A stretch of 64,000 bases of DNA from NCBI GenBank assembly GCA_945859605.1, contig OX243814.1, forward strand, positions 42,206,231 through 42,270,230, read 5' to 3'. This DNA comes from Lumbricus rubellus (Eukaryota > Annelida > Clitellata > Crassiclitellata > Lumbricidae). The position numbers were made by a program, and so were the translations under genes. The notes beneath the pieces were generated by a model. The model saw only the letters and a program-made list of their open reading frames with translations. It searched no databases and was not told the origin of the DNA. Shown piece after piece: positions 60,200 to 64,000 of this stretch; position 1 is the first letter of the stretch, and each line of letters opens with the position of its first letter.

Positions 60200-60375
60200 G
60201 CAGCCGCCGATGCCTTTGCTGCCTTTGCTGCTGCCTTTGCTGCCTTTGCTGATGCCTTTGCTGCCTTTGCTGCCTTTGCTGCTGCCTTTGCTGTTGCCTT
60301 TGCTGATGCCTTTGCTGCTGCCTTTGCTGATGCCTTTGCTGACTTTGCTGCCTTTGCTCCCTGTCCTGCCTTTGC
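60200..60375 (+). repeat. 12-/15-bp TGCCTTTGCTGC minisatellite
   Basis: Units of GCCTTTGCTGC with GCC or GAT insertions keep every frame open: Ala/Phe-rich and Leu/Pro-rich on the plus strand, Lys-Gly-Ser and Gln-Arg on the minus strand. The plus-strand Ala/Phe frame starts 5' at an ATG (60032) with a signal-like leader and ends in a Cys-containing tail. Because all frames are open, coding is not established. Confidence 0.8.
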
Positions 60376-60429
60376 TCACGGTTACTGCATGCAAACGAGA
60401 AGATGTCGCTACGACTGAATTCTGACGAA

Positions 60430-62735
60430 GACGGGTTTCTCACGTATATAGGCCTATTATAGGCGTTCAGCTGTGTTGTGGTGGAACTCTCTGCCAACGG
60501 CTTGAGGAGGGGGATAAGGCAAGGGCGAAGACAGTAGAGAACAGAGCGTAGTCTGTTTGTGCCAGTCCCAAGCTTGGATGAAAAAGGAGGGAGACGCTAT
60601 TCGTATTTCTTATGATGCAACTAACCAGCCTGCACAGAGCAGAAATGCATTGGTGTATTCCGGCAGTGACCCGTCTAATCCCAAAACTTGAAGGACAACG
60701 ACGTCTAAGTCCTCTTTCCGGATCATCCAGTAAGAATGCTGTTAGGTAAACAGAACCCTCCACATCAAGTTTTCAAGGTGACATTGTAATATTATGCCGT
60801 TGGTCAATATACTAGCATAGGATAGATTTAAAAACTAGTCTGACATCTTAAATGCACTCATATGCAATCGTTTCCAACACGGTATACCGTTTAATGTTCT
60901 ATTTGTTTGGCCTACTATAATCATGCGCAGAGTAGTGTGTCGATATATATCTCAGAATATTATCTAAGCTTAGATTACAGCGAAAGACTGCGAATTAAGG
61001 CGCAGAAACAGAATAGCAATATCGAGGAACATCCATGGGTATAAAGTGTCAGCGACTTCGTTTAGCTATAATTATAGGCCTATCTTTTGCATGTGAAAGA
61101 GGGTAGACGGCCACCACCACCCCGACGCCGAGAAATTGAGAAATCTACATTTAGGAACGTCCATGAAAAACGCCAATGTTAATTCTTAATAATTTTCCAG
61201 CCTCCCATTAAAATATTTAAGCGTGACCATTTTGTTTTCCTCCTCTTGCAAGAATATCTGCTGCCGCCATGCATGCTTTATTCTAATATTCCGTGGAACT
61301 AATTTTACAGTCTCTGGATCTGATGTGTCCCAATGGTAACTTCACCAGACGATACTTGACCCTGTTCTTTTATACGCGGGATGTTAATTGCGACCTCAGT
61401 ATATAATAGGCCCTCATACTAAGGCTAATAGTCACTCCCTGTCGTATTATACTGCCGGCTATTTGACTCTATAATGGCGGTTCCGTGGATGGGTCGAATA
61501 CTTCTGCCTAAAACTGGTAAAGTAGTCGTCTGACGTTTACAGTTAAAGCCCCAACGTCGGAGTTTCCTTGGGACATCTCTTAGGGGTCCGTTCACGCTGG
61601 TCATTCAACGTTGCATGGGGTATACAACTATTTATGGGGTATAATAATTATCACCTGACAGTAACGCAGTAGTTGAAGAAAAAAACTCGAATGGGACGAG
61701 ATTGCAGACGCCATTCACATCAAAGGAATATCTTAATTGGATTGGAAGGCCATTGTTGTGAGACCTTTGATACGATCTTCACATCTATTCTTCCGTCTCA
61801 AAGGATGCATGCGTCCAGTCGGCAGCAGCCGGTGGTGGTGGTGGAGTGATGATGGCGTCTGGCTTTTCCCCAGACTGATGATGGTGACGGTGGGAGGCTG
61901 CAGCCAAGGAAATTGGAATTTCGTGCGATTGTTAATTGGAGGAATGACGACGATGTCTTGGCGGCAGATCTGGCGGCAGACACGCCGAAGACGTATTAAT
62001 AGGACACACTGGGAACTTGGGAAGGTACAACTAAACAGGAAACGATGGAGCAATAATTTATGCCAACAGAATAATTAAGGATGGTCGAGCCGGGGTTGGA
62101 CATTGGACAATACTCGACCCGGACCACCACGGACTATGTACCTCTCACGGACAACTCTTCTGACTCAACGCAGCGCTCGTGAATAAGCTGGCACCCCGCG
62201 CTTGGCTTTCGAGTGGCGCTTTAGAAATTTCGAGTTTACGATTACGAAACATTCGAATGTTAAGTTCCTGCCTGCAGGGAAGGTCACGTAGATTTCAAAA
62301 AAGAGGGAGGTGGATGCTATGAAAAAGGTAAACGTATAGGCCTATGTTTTTTTTCAACTGATCTCTCAAATTTATACGGGGGTCGATGCGCGGGAAAAGA
62401 ATGGACGAAGTATAAAAGAAAGGATTCGCAACAACAGTAGAACGGAAGATAAACTACGTCCGAAGTCAGCATGAAGTTCGAATACGGGGATTTGATGAGG
62501 ATAAGGACGTTGACAGGAGATTAAGACAGAATAAATGTCATATCAGCAGGTGCTCCGGCTGATAGGGAAAGGGTAATGAGACACGGGACACGACCACCCG
62601 CCGTATGGTCTGTGCTTTGTCAACATTATAGGCTACGCGTTGGAAGACTATTGTAGGTACGAAGCGGATTGTATACGAGAGCATGGATTACGGAACTGCG
62701 TGTAAAGACAAAGCACAATAATTCAGCAGAAAAGA
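60430..62735. other. no gene supported
   Basis: Moderate GC with no domain-like frame and no element termini found. GGTGGTGGTGG runs at 61831-61845 give a short Trp/Gly-rich frame without merit. Confidence 0.35.
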
Positions 62736-62736
62736 G

Positions 62737-63175
<439 letters not shown>

Positions 63176-63845
63176 GACAGACAGATAGACTTAGAGACTG
63201 AATTAATGCATTCCATTCAAGCAGGTATATATTTGCATGGAGGCATACAGCGATATGCATGCCCAGTTGCCCACTAGCCTAGCTACCAATACGTATACAT
63301 ACTTAGCCTACATGCATACATATTAATATTTTACATACTGATATTTATTTGCGAAAGTTGAAGACGACTGTATACTGTATAGGCTTAGCCTATATGCAAT
63401 GCATGCAAGGATGCAAATGGTCTAAATACGTTTTATGCATGTGTGCGTAGAAGTTCAATTGCACTAATTGGCCCGAATGACTCTGATTTTAATTAGCGCG
63501 TGCATTGGAGGAGGACCAGATGAGCAACTAATTGCCTCCAGACATGCAAGAAGCTCGTTATAATGAACAATCGATATGATGACTGGTGCAAGTGCTAACA
63601 TGCAGCATTCATATTGTAGCATTAAATTTAATAACATCTTACTGTTGACAATGATATCGTCTTAGTACAAACTGCTTGACTGAAACACGATGAATCGATG
63701 TGGTTGCCGAAATGTAAGAAGGTTGTATTCAAATTTATTATTAACTTATTAATTTAAGCTTAATCAATTATTGTAAGATGTCATTAATGTGGTTTGTGTA
63801 AACGAGGGAAAAATGGACAATGAGCTGTTAGCGGCGATATTATGG
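63176..63845. other. AT-rich, no feature seen
   Basis: No coding, repeat or element signal recognised apart from ATGCATGCA-rich short stretches. Confidence 0.4.

Positions 63846-64000
<155 letters not shown>

Overview
The window is eukaryotic nuclear DNA, most likely from a marine invertebrate. It is AT-rich, its genes are split by introns, and it is crowded with microsatellites, tRNA-derived SINEs, LINE 3' ends carrying a GGCGCTATATAAAT-type tail, and DNA transposons. The palindrome TAGGCCTA is strikingly frequent. I lean towards an echinoderm or another invertebrate deuterostome, but this is only an inference from composition and repeat style.

The backbone of the first half is a tandem segmental duplication. 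Unit A (about 2.10-20.39 kb) and unit B (about 24.61-33.03 kb) each carry a small four-exon gene for a single-domain beta-trefoil R-type (ricin-B-like) lectin of 127-132 residues without a signal peptide. The 9-nt first coding exon, exon order, phases and the promoter/5'-UTR block are shared. Gene B has two tandem, mutually exclusive-looking last exons (28716-28795 and 29831-29916), each able to complete the third lobe with its own QxW motif. Unit A is longer because it took in insertions after duplication: a 1.74-kb foldback element, a truncated RLE-type LINE, a 4.86-kb hAT element that itself contains a 3.01-kb hAT, and a 0.7-kb CT/CTAT block. Unit B took in a mariner deletion derivative and a hAT MITE between its two last exons. 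Several empty sites can be read directly from the paralogous unit.

The middle (33-49.5 kb) holds one clear protein gene, a secreted leucine-rich-repeat protein with an LRRCT cap (38.47-39.80 kb). It also has a second copy of an 850-bp piggyBac-like MITE, a LINE 3' end, a 351-bp hAT derivative and a 2.70-kb DNA transposon with 9-bp target duplications. No other confident gene is visible there.

The right part is dominated by an 8,108-bp, almost perfectly mirror-symmetric inverted repeat (49740-57847, centre 53793.5). It is inserted, with a 6-bp duplication GACGCA, into a mariner element whose two halves, 29-bp perfect terminal repeats and decayed DD37D transposase flank it. Each arm carries about 19 copies of a 73-bp minisatellite with a YY1-like core, and the central ~100 bp per side is clearly diverged. 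From 58.7 kb to the end there are a SINE, simple repeats (12-bp, GA-rich and TTA arrays) and no convincing gene.
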